NCBI RefSeq assembly: GCF_002939705.1
Contig: NZ_MDCB01000003.1
Coordinates: forward strand, 1 to 64,000
Reading direction: 5' to 3'
Source: Xanthomonas albilineans
GTDB lineage: Bacteria; Pseudomonadota; Gammaproteobacteria; Xanthomonadales; Xanthomonadaceae
Length of the DNA: 64,000 bases
The position numbers and the translations under genes were made by a program. The notes below the pieces were generated by a model. It did not search any database, was not told the origin of the DNA, and saw only the letters and a list, made by a program, of their open reading frames with translations. Below are positions 47,921 to 59,274 of the stretch, one piece after another. Numbering within the stretch: the stretch's first letter is position 1; each line of letters starts with the position of its first letter.

Positions 47921-49888
47921 ATGCTCATGAAATATACAAAAGCCCTTCTTTTCCCCAAAGGGCCATCCACTTGCAGCTTAACAAAGCTAGATTTTTCGAC
48001 GATCTTCTTTACTGCATTCGCGGTAATCCTATGCTCCCAGCTCATTGGAGCATTTCACTTCATTTTCGGCCCCGCAGTTCTTGAATCCGGCGACTTCGCG
48101 GCGAATGCGCTGCAGATTTCCAATGCAGGGAAAATGAAGGAATTGCTGGGAAACTACTCGCGCTGGCATTTCCATCATCCTGGCCCGGCATTCTTCTATG
48201 TATATGCACTCGGCGAGCTGGTCTTTTTCAAGGTCTTGCACGTAGTAGACAGTCCGCATCAAGCCCATGTCCTATCAGGAATAACCCTCCAGAGTTTTTT
48301 TGTCGCGCTCTCAGCCTGCCTCTGTGCGCTTACATGCGATTCCAAGAAGGCTGCAAGCAGCTTTGTACTCGCCGTCATTCTCGTGTTGGGCCTGACAAGC
48401 TTTGGAAGTCTCTCTAGCATTTGGCCACCTCACGTTCTGTTCGGGCCATTTCTTTTGCTAGTCATTGCTGCAGCCGCTGCCTCAAGGGGAGAAAACTCGG
48501 GCTTGGTTGCGTTGACCCTTGCATCTGGATTCTGTATCCACGGACACGTAGCGCAAGCTGCCCTGGTCGTTCCCGTGGCCACTTATGGTGCAATCGGTTG
48601 GATCCTCAGCATGGGCGGTAATTGGCGACCGCACGTCCGGACGCTGATCTGTCTACTTGCGATAGGTTTTGTTTTTGCGCTCCCCATCCTGATCGATGCA
48701 ACTTTTGTACGGCCATCTAATATCCAGGAGGTTCTTACCTACCTTCACGCAAACCAAGATCCGCGCCCATCCTTTCATGCGGCCCTGCGCTATATCCTGG
48801 GTTTCTGGTTGTTTGATCCGTATCCAGAAGCAACGGCAGACCACGGCACCACATTAGCAAGTGCGTGGCTCGCGGCTATCTTTCTATGCCTGTCCACTTT
48901 AGCCGTCTTCTTTACGCTATTGGGCCAGCGGGCTTCCGGATACAGAAATATCTTCCTCGCCGCATTGTTCGCATTGGTCATGTCCATATTCTGGGCTACG
49001 CGCATTACGGGCCCTCTCTACGAATTCAATTCGTTTTATGTCTACGCTCTAGTTACTATTTCCTTCTTCCTCATCATGGAAGGACTCGTAGCGCTGCTGC
49101 AAAAGTACGCAAAACCGATCACCTCTCCGGTCTTTTTGCTGGCTGGCATATTCATCATCTTGAGTTACCGGCCTCACCCGGCATTCTCGAGCGGTGAAAC
49201 ATATGCACTTCCTTCTCCGATCATGCCTTCCGCACGTGGTAAATCCGTTCTGATTTCTGTGACAACAGAGTCATGGCCCATGACGACTGCGCTGACTCTT
49301 GAACTGGACCGTGAGGGAGCATCCGTACACGTGAACAAAGACTGGGAGTTTATGTTTGGAAAGCAACACTCCATTGATGCCTTGTCACTCAGCACCATTT
49401 CCAATCCCATATTCATCAATCCACGCTCGGGTGCAAATCCTCCCAAGCAATCGCCGCTCGGCCTAGATGCATTCTGCATACCAGCAATGGCACAGAGGAA
49501 GTATGCGGGAGATCATTCCATAGGCGAGGCCCTTAGGGACTGTTCCCTCGCTTCGTTTTCAACCACCGAACCAAACGGTGATTTCGTTTTTTCTTTGGGA
49601 CGTGGAGCCGCCTTGCAGTTCAAGGCGAATCGAGGCGATCGCATGACGTTACAACTCTCTCCCTTCCTTGGAGGAAACATCAAGGAACAACATGTTGAAG
49701 TTCTGCTCTCTGGGAAGCAGATCTACTCCGCTACGCTGAAAAGCCCTGCTTCCATGAAAGCCAAACTCGATTGCGACTTGTGCACCCTCGAAATCAGAAC
49801 GCCTAATGCGTTCAGCCCTGTTTCTGCAGGGATAGGCGGGGATGGGCGAGAACTTGGCTTTGCCCTGCAGCGACTTACAATAGAATGA
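47921..49888 (+). CDS. GT-C-like multi-spanning glycosyltransferase candidate
   Basis: 655 residues; N-terminal roughly 410 residues with about ten transmembrane segments, then a soluble, likely periplasmic C-terminal domain of about 230 residues. The first loop reads LESGDFAANALQI...HFHHPGPAFFYVYALG, matching the GT-C layout of an acidic residue in the first periplasmic loop followed by a Pro-rich aromatic motif near helix two. No family was recognised beyond that. Visible low GC and rarer codon use set it apart from the flanking housekeeping genes. As the gene after GtrA, it is the prime candidate for transferring the lipid-linked sugar. ATG at 47927 is an alternative start. Confidence 0.6.
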   Translation: MLMKYTKALLFPKGPSTCSLTKLDFSTIFFTAFAVILCSQLIGAFHFIFGPAVLESGDFAANALQISNAGKMKELLGNYSRWHFHHPGPAFFYVYALGELVFFKVLHVVDSPHQAHVLSGITLQSFFVALSACLCALTCDSKKAASSFVLAVILVLGLTSFGSLSSIWPPHVLFGPFLLLVIAAAAASRGENSGLVALTLASGFCIHGHVAQAALVVPVATYGAIGWILSMGGNWRPHVRTLICLLAIGFVFALPILIDATFVRPSNIQEVLTYLHANQDPRPSFHAALRYILGFWLFDPYPEATADHGTTLASAWLAAIFLCLSTLAVFFTLLGQRASGYRNIFLAALFALVMSIFWATRITGPLYEFNSFYVYALVTISFFLIMEGLVALLQKYAKPITSPVFLLAGIFIILSYRPHPAFSSGETYALPSPIMPSARGKSVLISVTTESWPMTTALTLELDREGASVHVNKDWEFMFGKQHSIDALSLSTISNPIFINPRSGANPPKQSPLGLDAFCIPAMAQRKYAGDHSIGEALRDCSLASFSTTEPNGDFVFSLGRGAALQFKANRGDRMTLQLSPFLGGNIKEQHVEVLLSGKQIYSATLKSPASMKAKLDCDLCTLEIRTPNAFSPVSAGIGGDGRELGFALQRLTIE

Positions 49889-50122
49889 TATGCTCAGGAT
49901 TCTGTAGACAGGGAGTGAACTCCGTGAACCTTAAATGTCAACGCCGATTTGAATCTGACCTACTTTTCTTTGAACCCTGGGCGTATCAGTGTTCGAATAC
50001 ATCGAACGGCGTCACAACTCACGAATGCGATGAAGGGCTGCCAGACAGGATCTAAAGTTTTCCACCCTTTCACAACCGCTCGTGTTTTCTGGGCAGAACC
50101 CCACGTACCGACCGAGATTCTG
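49889..50122. other. Intergenic, possible insertion-sequence end
   Basis: No gene is supported here. The stretch at 49936-49960 (TGTCAACGCCGATTTGAATC and the following TGACC) resembles terminal repeats of IS21-type elements as I remember them, but no transposase remnant accompanies it. Confidence 0.3.
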
Positions 50123-51220
50123 ATGAGCCAACAAAAAGAACGCGTTCACTCTCTCGATGTTCTTCGCGGCTTGGCCGCACTATCCGTCGTTTTTTGGCAC
50201 TGGCAGCATTTCTTCTATTCGTCTGGAAAGCTCGGCACCTTCCTTATTCAGCAGCAGCCATTTTTCAATCAATTCGAACTTCTCTATACACATGGCTCTC
50301 TAGCCGTAGAGTTATTCTTCTCGATCTCTGGCTTCGTATTCTTCTGGCTTTACTCTGACGCTATTTCAGAAAAGAAAATCAAAGCATCGAAGTTTGCGAT
50401 GGACCGATTCAGTAGACTCTACCCGCTGCATATTGCAACATTTGCATTTATCGCGATAGCGCAGACTTTCTACTTTCAATGGCACGGAAGTTATTTTGTC
50501 TATCAGGAAAACGACCTGCGCCATGCGATCCTGAATATTCTACTGATCCCGGCCTGGGGGTTCGAGAAGGGATGGTCGTTCAACGCACCTATCTGGTCCG
50601 TGTCAGTGGAAGTCATGCTGTACGCCCTGTTCTTCATCTCGATGAAAACTGGCAGGTCACGGTATGCCCTGATTGGCGCGCTGGCACTGGCCGGATTCTT
50701 CATCACCCCCGACAACTACAAGATCGGGCATGGCCTCTATTCTTTTTTCCTTGGCGGTGCGTCCTACTCAATCAACCGAAAGATCTTTTCAGCATTCGGC
50801 GAACGGGTTGCCCTAGTCGTGTCTGCTGTAGTAGCCGCTGCATCTTGGGTGGCGATTGCCTATTCAAAAGAATTGAACATGACGCTGCTTATGGGTCTCG
50901 CTTATCCATCATCGATGGCTTTTCTGTTCAACCTGGAGAAATGGATTAAGCCCATAGCATCTCAGCTATCAATAATTGGAGAAATCAGCTACTCGTCATA
51001 CTTACTTCACTTCCCTTTGCAGCTTATATTTGCAATGGTAGTTGAGAAGTTTGGAATCGACAGGCACTGGTTCTACAGCCAACGAATGTTTGTCGTATTC
51101 ATGCTGGTACTGATCCCGCTTTGCCTAATAAGTCATAGGTACTTCGAAGCTCCTGCACAAAAAGCAATACGGGATGCGTTCAGAAATAAGCAGCAGGCGA
51201 AAGCATGGGCACCTGATTAG
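50123..51220 (+). CDS. Acyltransferase 3 (OafA/YrhL type) membrane protein
   Basis: 365 residues, about ten transmembrane helices. It has the acyltransferase-3 signatures SLDVLRGLAALSVVFWHW (Arg/His catalytic block) and FFSISGFVFFW, then RFSRLYPLH, and WSVSVEVMLY. These enzymes O-acylate O-antigen or other glycans from the periplasmic or cytoplasmic face. No SGNH domain is fused. The start MSQQKERVHSLDV is preferred to the upstream ATG at 49949, as it matches the family N-terminus. Lower GC than most of the window and insertion-sequence scars on one or both sides suggest acquisition. Confidence 0.85.
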   Translation: MSQQKERVHSLDVLRGLAALSVVFWHWQHFFYSSGKLGTFLIQQQPFFNQFELLYTHGSLAVELFFSISGFVFFWLYSDAISEKKIKASKFAMDRFSRLYPLHIATFAFIAIAQTFYFQWHGSYFVYQENDLRHAILNILLIPAWGFEKGWSFNAPIWSVSVEVMLYALFFISMKTGRSRYALIGALALAGFFITPDNYKIGHGLYSFFLGGASYSINRKIFSAFGERVALVVSAVVAAASWVAIAYSKELNMTLLMGLAYPSSMAFLFNLEKWIKPIASQLSIIGEISYSSYLLHFPLQLIFAMVVEKFGIDRHWFYSQRMFVVFMLVLIPLCLISHRYFEAPAQKAIRDAFRNKQQAKAWAPD

Positions 51221-51302
51221 GGAGGGTCTGAACAAATCAGCCTGATCTGCCACAATGGATCGAGGAGTTGAGCGGAGGATTTCGATGCAGCTGACCTTTA
51301 GC
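51221..51302 (+). mobile_element. 5'-end remnant of an IS5-family (IS1478-like) element
   Basis: Directly after the acyltransferase stop comes AGGGAGGGTCTGAACAAATC, then a GGAG-type site and ATGCAGCTGACCTTTAGC, encoding MQLTFS before the frame is broken. MQLTF is the start of IS1478-type IS5 transposases as remembered, and the leader resembles their left end. Only the first few codons survive; the rest is replaced by the IS3 fragment. Confidence 0.45.
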
Positions 51303-51453
51303 TGTTAACGCCGAAGAAGCTTTCTCAGCCAGCATTATCGCCGCAGTAGCCCACCGCACTCATTGAGCAGACCAGCTGGTTGTACTTCAGATAATTCTAG
51401 TAGTCACGACTCCGAAACTGACTGCCACAATCAGAGTGCAGGATCGACGCCCC
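51303..51453 (-). pseudogene. IS3-family transposase (OrfB, rve integrase) C-terminal fragment
   Basis: The minus strand translates as GASILHSDCGSQFRSRDY, stop, NYLKYNQLVCSMSAVGYCGD and then NAG, stop, ESFFGV. This reproduces the IS3 OrfB core HSDRGSQY...SMS..G.CYDNA..ESFF, including the second catalytic Asp and the Glu, but with two in-frame stop codons and no beginning. It abuts the stop codon of the adjacent glycosyltransferase and, on the other side, the IS5-type remnant. Decayed fragment, not functional. Confidence 0.75.
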
Positions 51454-53949
51454 CTAGTACAGCAACCACTCCATCAATCCGCGTGACGATTCGCGCCAAG
51501 TCAAGGTCCGGATATTCGCCGGCACCTTCCATCCGCTCGCTACACCACATTCGATCTCACTTGCCAGCGCATCTGCATCACCTACAGGGAAGTAGCTTGC
51601 CTCCTCGCCCGCGATCTCCTTGAAAACCGCGAGATCGCTGAGCAAGAGTGGCTTGCCGCGACTGCCGGCCTCCACCAGGGGCAGACCGAACCCTTCCGCA
51701 ACCGATGCCTGGACCAAGACGTCCGCTCTATCCATCAGGTGGTGAAGGTCGGTATCCGACATTCCCTGCAACCAGAAAAGTCGCGTACCCAATTGCGGAT
51801 GCGCCTGGAGCTTCATCACAAGCTCTTCGACGTTCCATCCATGTTTACCGACGATGGCCAATGCGACATCAGCGCCACGTGCCCACACTTTTTCAAAGGC
51901 TGCCAGAATGGTCGCGTAGTCCTTGCGCGGCTCGACTGTGCCAATTGCCAAGACTAGCGGCCTAGCCCCTAGTCCTTCCAGCAGCGACGCAATCGCCGCT
52001 GAAGCCTGGCCGACGATCTGGCCAGACTCCAGATCGCTCCCCAGGTGCATCGCGCGCGTCCAGGGTCTTGCGACCGGATGCTCAGGCTGCTCATCCAGGA
52101 AACGCTCAAGATCCTGCCGCGTCGCCTCGGAAATGCAGACAAACCCATCCGCGATGGCCGCGGCATGCTCAAGCCATCTGCGGAACGCTGGCGGCATGCC
52201 GGGATCGCAGGTATGCGGCACTAGCAATGGGATAAGATCATAGACCATCCAGACCACCTCGCCGCCTGCGGCGGCCACCTGGGCGTGCAGGACATCAAAT
52301 CGTTCGGGACTCCACCACGATGAGTCGAGCATCAGCAGCAGGTCATTCGGCTTCACCGTGACTCGCACGCCCGCGTTAGCGGTCTCAATGGACATACCTA
52401 GGCAGTTGGCGGCGTAATCACTGGCATATAAGATGCCGTGCTCGGTCCAACAGACAGGCTGGACTTCCACCCCCACATCGTCAGCTAGCGCATGCAGGCC
52501 TGCACAATAATTGCGGACAACACGCTGAATGCCGCTACGTGCGTCCAGTCGCACCACTTCACTAACATCAACCAAGATGCGACGTCGACCGCGCGCGGCA
52601 GCCGCAGCCAACCCCTGTTCCAGATGGCCAACTGCATCGGGGGCATCAATCAGCAGACCCGACCAGGCATCGATGTCCTCCTGAGTCACCCGCACACGAT
52701 CGAAATCACCGGCTTGGCCAAACAGGGGCTGCACCGCCTTAGCGTCGCCTGCCAGAGTTCGCATCGCCGCGAGTGCGGCTTCAGCGCATGACTTCCAATT
52801 GTAAGTCCAAGCATGCGCCTTGACACCGGAAACCAGCACCTCACGAAAGGCCACATCTTCCAAGGCGGCCTCAAGAAGCGATGCAGCCGCGTCGATGTCA
52901 TGCGGTTTGAACAAACAACGCGGATCGTGCACGACTTCAGGCAGACTGCCGGTGTCGGCGCTTAAAACAGGCGCGCCAAATGCCATTGCCTCAAGCACAG
53001 GAAGACCAAAGCCCTCATAAAAAGAGGGGAAATAGAACACTCGACAAGCACGGTACAACGTGGCCAACTCGACATCGTCGACACGGCCAAGCACGCGCAC
53101 CCGCGAAGCGATATGCGAGAAAGACCCTGCGAGTGCCTCTTTGACATCTGTGCCGACTTGGGTGAGCACAAGCAGATACTTCTTCTGGAGGCTACGCGGC
53201 AGTCGTGCAAAAGCCTCCAGCGCACCTACGGTGTTCTTGCGCCAGTCACCATTGCCAACCATTAGCACGAAGGGCGCGTCGATGCCGCGCCGCGCAAGGA
53301 TTGCCTCATCCACAGGCGAGTCAGCCTGCGCAATGGCCAACATTTCCGGATCAAGTCCGGCATTGATCACATGAATTTTTTCCGGAGAAATACCAAGCTG
53401 TTCGATCAGGTCAACTCGCGTCGCTTGGGATATCGCCAGGAAACAATCGAATTTACTGAAACTCTCACATTTGCGCGGATACCACTCAGCCAAGAACGGA
53501 TCCGGCACCAGGTAGCGCTCTGGATACAGTAGCGGTATCACATCGTATGCAATGACGGCCGTCTTCGGCCGCGGATCCGCTGCCCAGTCGATTGCGGTTG
53601 TATAGCTGCCACGTGTTTCAAAGTAACTCGTATGCAGAAATGCATCCAGCCCTAAGGATTCAAAGAATCGGCCACGGATGCGGGCAGCGCTTTGCATGCG
53701 TAGCGTGTCATGATCGACGAAAGCGCTTGTAGGGTAGTGCATTACTGTCGTTGCCGTACGCACACCCTGATGGCGCAGGCGCGACCGTGCCTGGCGCAGG
53801 CGTATAGGGTCCACACCATCCAGCGCCAGCAGGATCTCGTCGTGCTGGCGCTGACGCACCATCTCAGCAACCAAGTTGTCAGCATACCTGCCGATCCCGC
53901 GGTCGCGCGAATCGGTCAGGCACGCCTGCATGTCGATAGCAAGACGCAC
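51454..53949 (-). CDS. Two-domain GT4 glycosyltransferase
   Basis: 831 residues made of two GT-B/GT4 units. The N-terminal unit has FYFPSFYEGFGLPVLEAMAF; the C-terminal one has QASVAEGFGLPLVEAGSRG (both E-x7-E retaining motifs). A linker lies around 420-460. The second unit carries its own N-terminal Rossmann half (ILVDVSEVVRLD). Bifunctional enzymes of this type add two sugars or polymerise O-antigen repeats; with gmd-rmd upstream, GDP-D-rhamnose is the likely donor (inference). The stop codon touches the IS3 fragment, in the same frame, so the last few residues may have been replaced by the insertion. Confidence 0.88.
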   Translation of the reverse strand: MRLAIDMQACLTDSRDRGIGRYADNLVAEMVRQRQHDEILLALDGVDPIRLRQARSRLRHQGVRTATTVMHYPTSAFVDHDTLRMQSAARIRGRFFESLGLDAFLHTSYFETRGSYTTAIDWAADPRPKTAVIAYDVIPLLYPERYLVPDPFLAEWYPRKCESFSKFDCFLAISQATRVDLIEQLGISPEKIHVINAGLDPEMLAIAQADSPVDEAILARRGIDAPFVLMVGNGDWRKNTVGALEAFARLPRSLQKKYLLVLTQVGTDVKEALAGSFSHIASRVRVLGRVDDVELATLYRACRVFYFPSFYEGFGLPVLEAMAFGAPVLSADTGSLPEVVHDPRCLFKPHDIDAAASLLEAALEDVAFREVLVSGVKAHAWTYNWKSCAEAALAAMRTLAGDAKAVQPLFGQAGDFDRVRVTQEDIDAWSGLLIDAPDAVGHLEQGLAAAAARGRRRILVDVSEVVRLDARSGIQRVVRNYCAGLHALADDVGVEVQPVCWTEHGILYASDYAANCLGMSIETANAGVRVTVKPNDLLLMLDSSWWSPERFDVLHAQVAAAGGEVVWMVYDLIPLLVPHTCDPGMPPAFRRWLEHAAAIADGFVCISEATRQDLERFLDEQPEHPVARPWTRAMHLGSDLESGQIVGQASAAIASLLEGLGARPLVLAIGTVEPRKDYATILAAFEKVWARGADVALAIVGKHGWNVEELVMKLQAHPQLGTRLFWLQGMSDTDLHHLMDRADVLVQASVAEGFGLPLVEAGSRGKPLLLSDLAVFKEIAGEEASYFPVGDADALASEIECGVASGWKVPANIRTLTWRESSRGLMEWLLY

Positions 53950-53970
53950 CGTATTCCCCTACTCAGTCAT

Positions 53971-55848
<1,878 letters not shown>

Positions 55849-55856
<8 letters not shown>

Positions 55857-57228
55857 GCGGAACTTCCCCACGATGGGCAACGATCGCGTAATCGGGAGCG
55901 ACGTGCGTACGAGCAAGCAGAGTGTTGATCGAGGATGATCCGGGCAGATCGTCGGGTAGCAAGGCTGGGGCAACCAGATCGCGCTCTTCACTGAGGCGCT
56001 CGATCCTTGCATCCGAATAACCACGCGCCTCGACGACCCAACGCAGCATCTCTGGCGGCAGCGGATTGCGATGGGTAGGATCCATGTAGAAATAGATCGT
56101 CGCCACATCCAGGTTTTCGGGATTCGGAGTTTCGAGGATCAACACTCCGCCGGGTCGCAATACGTGATGGCATGCGTCAATGAGTTCCACAACGCGGTCG
56201 AACGGCAGGTGCTCGACCAGGTGCATCGAGGTGATCGCGCCAACACTGCCTGCAGGCATCGCTCGCAGCACCTCGATCGCGTCACCCTCGATCACCTCCA
56301 TCCCCCGCACAGCCGCATCACTGACAAAACGGGAATTAAGATCGACGCCGCGCGCATGCAGGCCTTCGTCACGCAACAACGCAAGCCATTCTCCACGACC
56401 ACAGCCAACGTCGACGACTGGAGCCGCTAAAGTTCCCGCGCCGCACTCGCGAACGAGTTGCAAGTAGGGACGTGCGCGCGCCTGGATCAGTGACTCCGGT
56501 CCACGGAAGCGATCTTCGAACGCTGAATACAGCGCGTCCAACTTTGGCGCAAGAGCGGCACGCCGTGCCTCCTCCTCAAGCAGTCGGCTTTCACGCGCTT
56601 TCAGACGTGAGAGTTCATGCTCGATTCCCTCAAGCCGGCTGCCAGCCTCGAGTACGACCTGATTGACATGCCGTCCCAATCGATGGACCTCGCGTGCGCC
56701 GCGAACCTCCAGCCACTCCATTTGGCTTGCGCGACGCCCGAGGCAGATCAGCGCATGGGCCCAGGAGAGGATCGGACCCACCAGGCGCTTGCGCTTCCAG
56801 CGATGCAATAGCCACGCTAGGCGCAATCTACGCACCGGCACGCCCGCGGCCATGCCTTCGGGTGAAAAACGCAATAAAGCAATGACGTCTAACTTGGTCT
56901 GCGCACCTCGACGCAGCGCCTCTATGTTCTCGAGAAACCCGACCGAATCCGGTGCACGACGTAGCAGCACGCGATACGCGTTGCTGACGAAGTCGGCATC
57001 GTCCTGAGAAAGCAGATCACCCAAGTCATAGACTTCTCGTGGCGGCGTTGCGGGTGCGGCTGCGGTCCATATCTCGAAATTTTCCGGCCATAGCAGGGAA
57101 TCGACGCCAGTTACGTCCGTTGCCTTTCTTCTTAGCACGACCGCGTTGATCTTCCGCAGGATCTCGCCCACGCTCATTTCTATCAGCACCGGCGAAGGGG
57201 TGGCGACGATTTTGGGCTGAGGAGTCAC
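55849..57228 (-). CDS. DUF4214/coiled-coil/SAM methyltransferase, possible O-antigen chain terminator
   Basis: 459 residues from a GTG overlapping the wzt stop (GTGA). The order is: DUF4214-like segment (about 60-125, SNAYRVLLRRAPDSVGFLEN), basic helical region, coiled coil (about 180-240, IEHELSRLKARESRLLEEEA), and SAM methyltransferase (about 265-425, VVDVGCGRGEWLALLRDEG and HLVEHLPFD). In ABC-exported O-antigens, methyltransferases joined to coiled coils (WbdD type) cap the chain and set its length; position right beside wzt suggests this. The order of domains differs from WbdD. Function inferred. Confidence 0.75.
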
Positions 57229-58469
57229 GGCAAGCGATCTCCGCGCGGGACTTCGATCGACAGGGTTGGCGGAATCCAGGCCGTACCCACGAAGGTGTCG
57301 TGACGGATATTGGCGACATTGAAAACCAGTGCCAAGTCGCGCCATTGGTAATTCCTGACCAGATGCGTCTCGGTACTGGACAACGCCACCGACACCGAAT
57401 AAGTCCCCGGACCGAGGTTCATCGGGAAACGGGCATTAGCGATCAACTGGTCACCTGCCTGCAAGCACTCTCGCGTCTGACCCGTGTGGTGGGTATTCGT
57501 GCCAAAAACAGGCTGACCCAGCCTATCTTTGATCATGTAGCCGAGCACGAGCCGGTCGATCGACTCATTAACGCGAATCTTGCAACGCAGGGTCACCGCA
57601 TCGCCTACGCCAACGTACTCAACTGGATTGCCGGTTTCGTCGAGAAGTTGAATCGAATCAACCACCGCCTCGCCAGTACCGGACTCGGTCGCTGTACGGC
57701 CGTCCTCGGTACTTGCAGTCCTGACGCTCGCGTTCTCCTTTTCGGCAATCAGCGCGTTGTAGTAATCCATGACTTCCTGCGGATCGCCGTCTCTGATCAG
57801 CCTCCCCCCCTCGATCAACAGCGCGCGATCGCACAATGCCTGGATTGCACCAGCATCATGGGAAACGATCAGAAGTGTCGTGCCAGCCTCTCGGAATTCA
57901 CGTATCCGCTTGAAGCACTTGTGTACGAAGTACGAGTCTCCCACTGATAGCGCCTCGTCAACGATCAGGGTTTCCGGCCGCACAGCAGTCGCCACGCTGA
58001 AGGCCACGCGCATTTGCATGCCGCTTGAGTAGGCACGGATCGGCTGGTCGAAGTACTCGCCAATCTCGGCGAAATCCTCGATCGATTCGAGCATCGGTTC
58101 GATCTCGTGACTCGCCGCCCCCATCAGGCCGAGAGCATGACGTGCGTTCTCGCGACCGGTTAGCTCTGCATTGAAGCCGAGCCCGAGCTCCAGAAGCGCC
58201 GAAATGCGCCCGATGGCCGCCACCGAGCCTTCGTTGGGGCGGACCGTGCCAGTGATGATCTTGAGCAGCGTGCTCTTGCCGGCACCGTTCTGCCCGACGA
58301 GGCCGACGGCTTCGCCACGCCCTATCCGGAATGAAATATGCCGCAACACCCAGTGCTCGGACTGCGGCTTGATGGGGACGCCGAACCAACTGGCGAAGCG
58401 TTGCAACTCGCTCCGATAACTTCGGTAACACTTGCCCACACCATCGACGACCAGTACGGAATTGCTCAT
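57225..58469 (-). CDS. wzt: O-antigen ABC transporter ATP-binding protein with C-terminal substrate-binding domain
   Basis: 414 residues. The ATPase part (1-240) has Walker A GQNGAGKSTLL, a non-canonical signature region YSSGMQMRVAFSVATA, and Walker B LIVDEALSVGD. The C-terminal domain (about 270-414) is of the Wzt carbohydrate-binding type, which recognises the capped end of the glycan. It powers export of lipid-linked O-antigen with Wzm. ATGA overlap with wzm; GTGA overlap with the methyltransferase, so the three are translated as a block. Confidence 0.93.
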   Translation of the reverse strand: MSNSVLVVDGVGKCYRSYRSELQRFASWFGVPIKPQSEHWVLRHISFRIGRGEAVGLVGQNGAGKSTLLKIITGTVRPNEGSVAAIGRISALLELGLGFNAELTGRENARHALGLMGAASHEIEPMLESIEDFAEIGEYFDQPIRAYSSGMQMRVAFSVATAVRPETLIVDEALSVGDSYFVHKCFKRIREFREAGTTLLIVSHDAGAIQALCDRALLIEGGRLIRDGDPQEVMDYYNALIAEKENASVRTASTEDGRTATESGTGEAVVDSIQLLDETGNPVEYVGVGDAVTLRCKIRVNESIDRLVLGYMIKDRLGQPVFGTNTHHTGQTRECLQAGDQLIANARFPMNLGPGTYSVSVALSSTETHLVRNYQWRDLALVFNVANIRHDTFVGTAWIPPTLSIEVPRGDRLP

Positions 58470-59257
58470 AGGGCATCAACCATCTCGGCAGAGGCACGCC
58501 GAAAAACGAAGAACGAAAGGGCAAGCGCCACCAATGCAAACACCGCCGGATAGACGAGTGAGTTCTGCGGCGCACGACCGTATAGAAAGATGTCGTGGTA
58601 CCCGGTCGCCAGTGCGGCGACGGGATTCAGTCGCAGGATCGCTTGGAACCTTTCAGGGACAACCTGTGCGGGATAAGCAATCGGTGTCATCCAGAACCAG
58701 AACTGCATCGCCACCGCCATGATCTGTCCGATATCGCGTGCGAACACATTGAGCGTACCAAGAAGCAGACCGATCCCGGTCGCCAATGCGACGTTAATCG
58801 ACAATAACAACGGCAACCAGACCAGCGCCGGCGTCAGCGAGATGCCCAAGATCGGCACAAGCACCATAATGACCGCGAGCAAGGCAACATTGGTTACCAT
58901 TGCCGAACCTACCGCGACTAAAGGCAGACTGATTCTTGGGAACTGCATCTTTTTCAGTAGCGAGCCATTATCGATGAAGACTGTGAGGCAACGCTGCACG
59001 ATCTCCGCGAACGCGGACCAGCACAACAGACCGGAAAGCAGATAGACCGCGAAAGCGAAGTGGTTTTCGACGCCCGGGAGCTTGGCCGCCAAGACATTCG
59101 ACAGCACGACCGCGAAAATCAATGCCTGTGCCAATGGCTGCAGAACGATCCAGAGCGTGCCCAGTTTGCTACGCGCAAGCTTGGAGCGGAAATCGTTGGT
59201 GATCGACGAAACGATGAAGCCCCTGTAGCGCCATGCGGCCGCAATTAATGATGACAT
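58466..59257 (-). CDS. wzm: O-antigen ABC transporter permease
   Basis: 263 residues, ABC-2 type permease with six hydrophobic segments; the LGTLWIVLQPLAQALIFAVV block near the N-terminus is typical of Wzm/TagG. It forms the channel for lipid-linked O-antigen with Wzt. The start has GAGGAAC 4 bases upstream. It lies 17 bases after the upstream GT4 gene. Confidence 0.94.
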   Translation of the reverse strand: MSSLIAAAWRYRGFIVSSITNDFRSKLARSKLGTLWIVLQPLAQALIFAVVLSNVLAAKLPGVENHFAFAVYLLSGLLCWSAFAEIVQRCLTVFIDNGSLLKKMQFPRISLPLVAVGSAMVTNVALLAVIMVLVPILGISLTPALVWLPLLLSINVALATGIGLLLGTLNVFARDIGQIMAVAMQFWFWMTPIAYPAQVVPERFQAILRLNPVAALATGYHDIFLYGRAPQNSLVYPAVFALVALALSFFVFRRASAEMVDAL

Positions 59258-59274
59258 GAGGTTCCTCAATCGTG

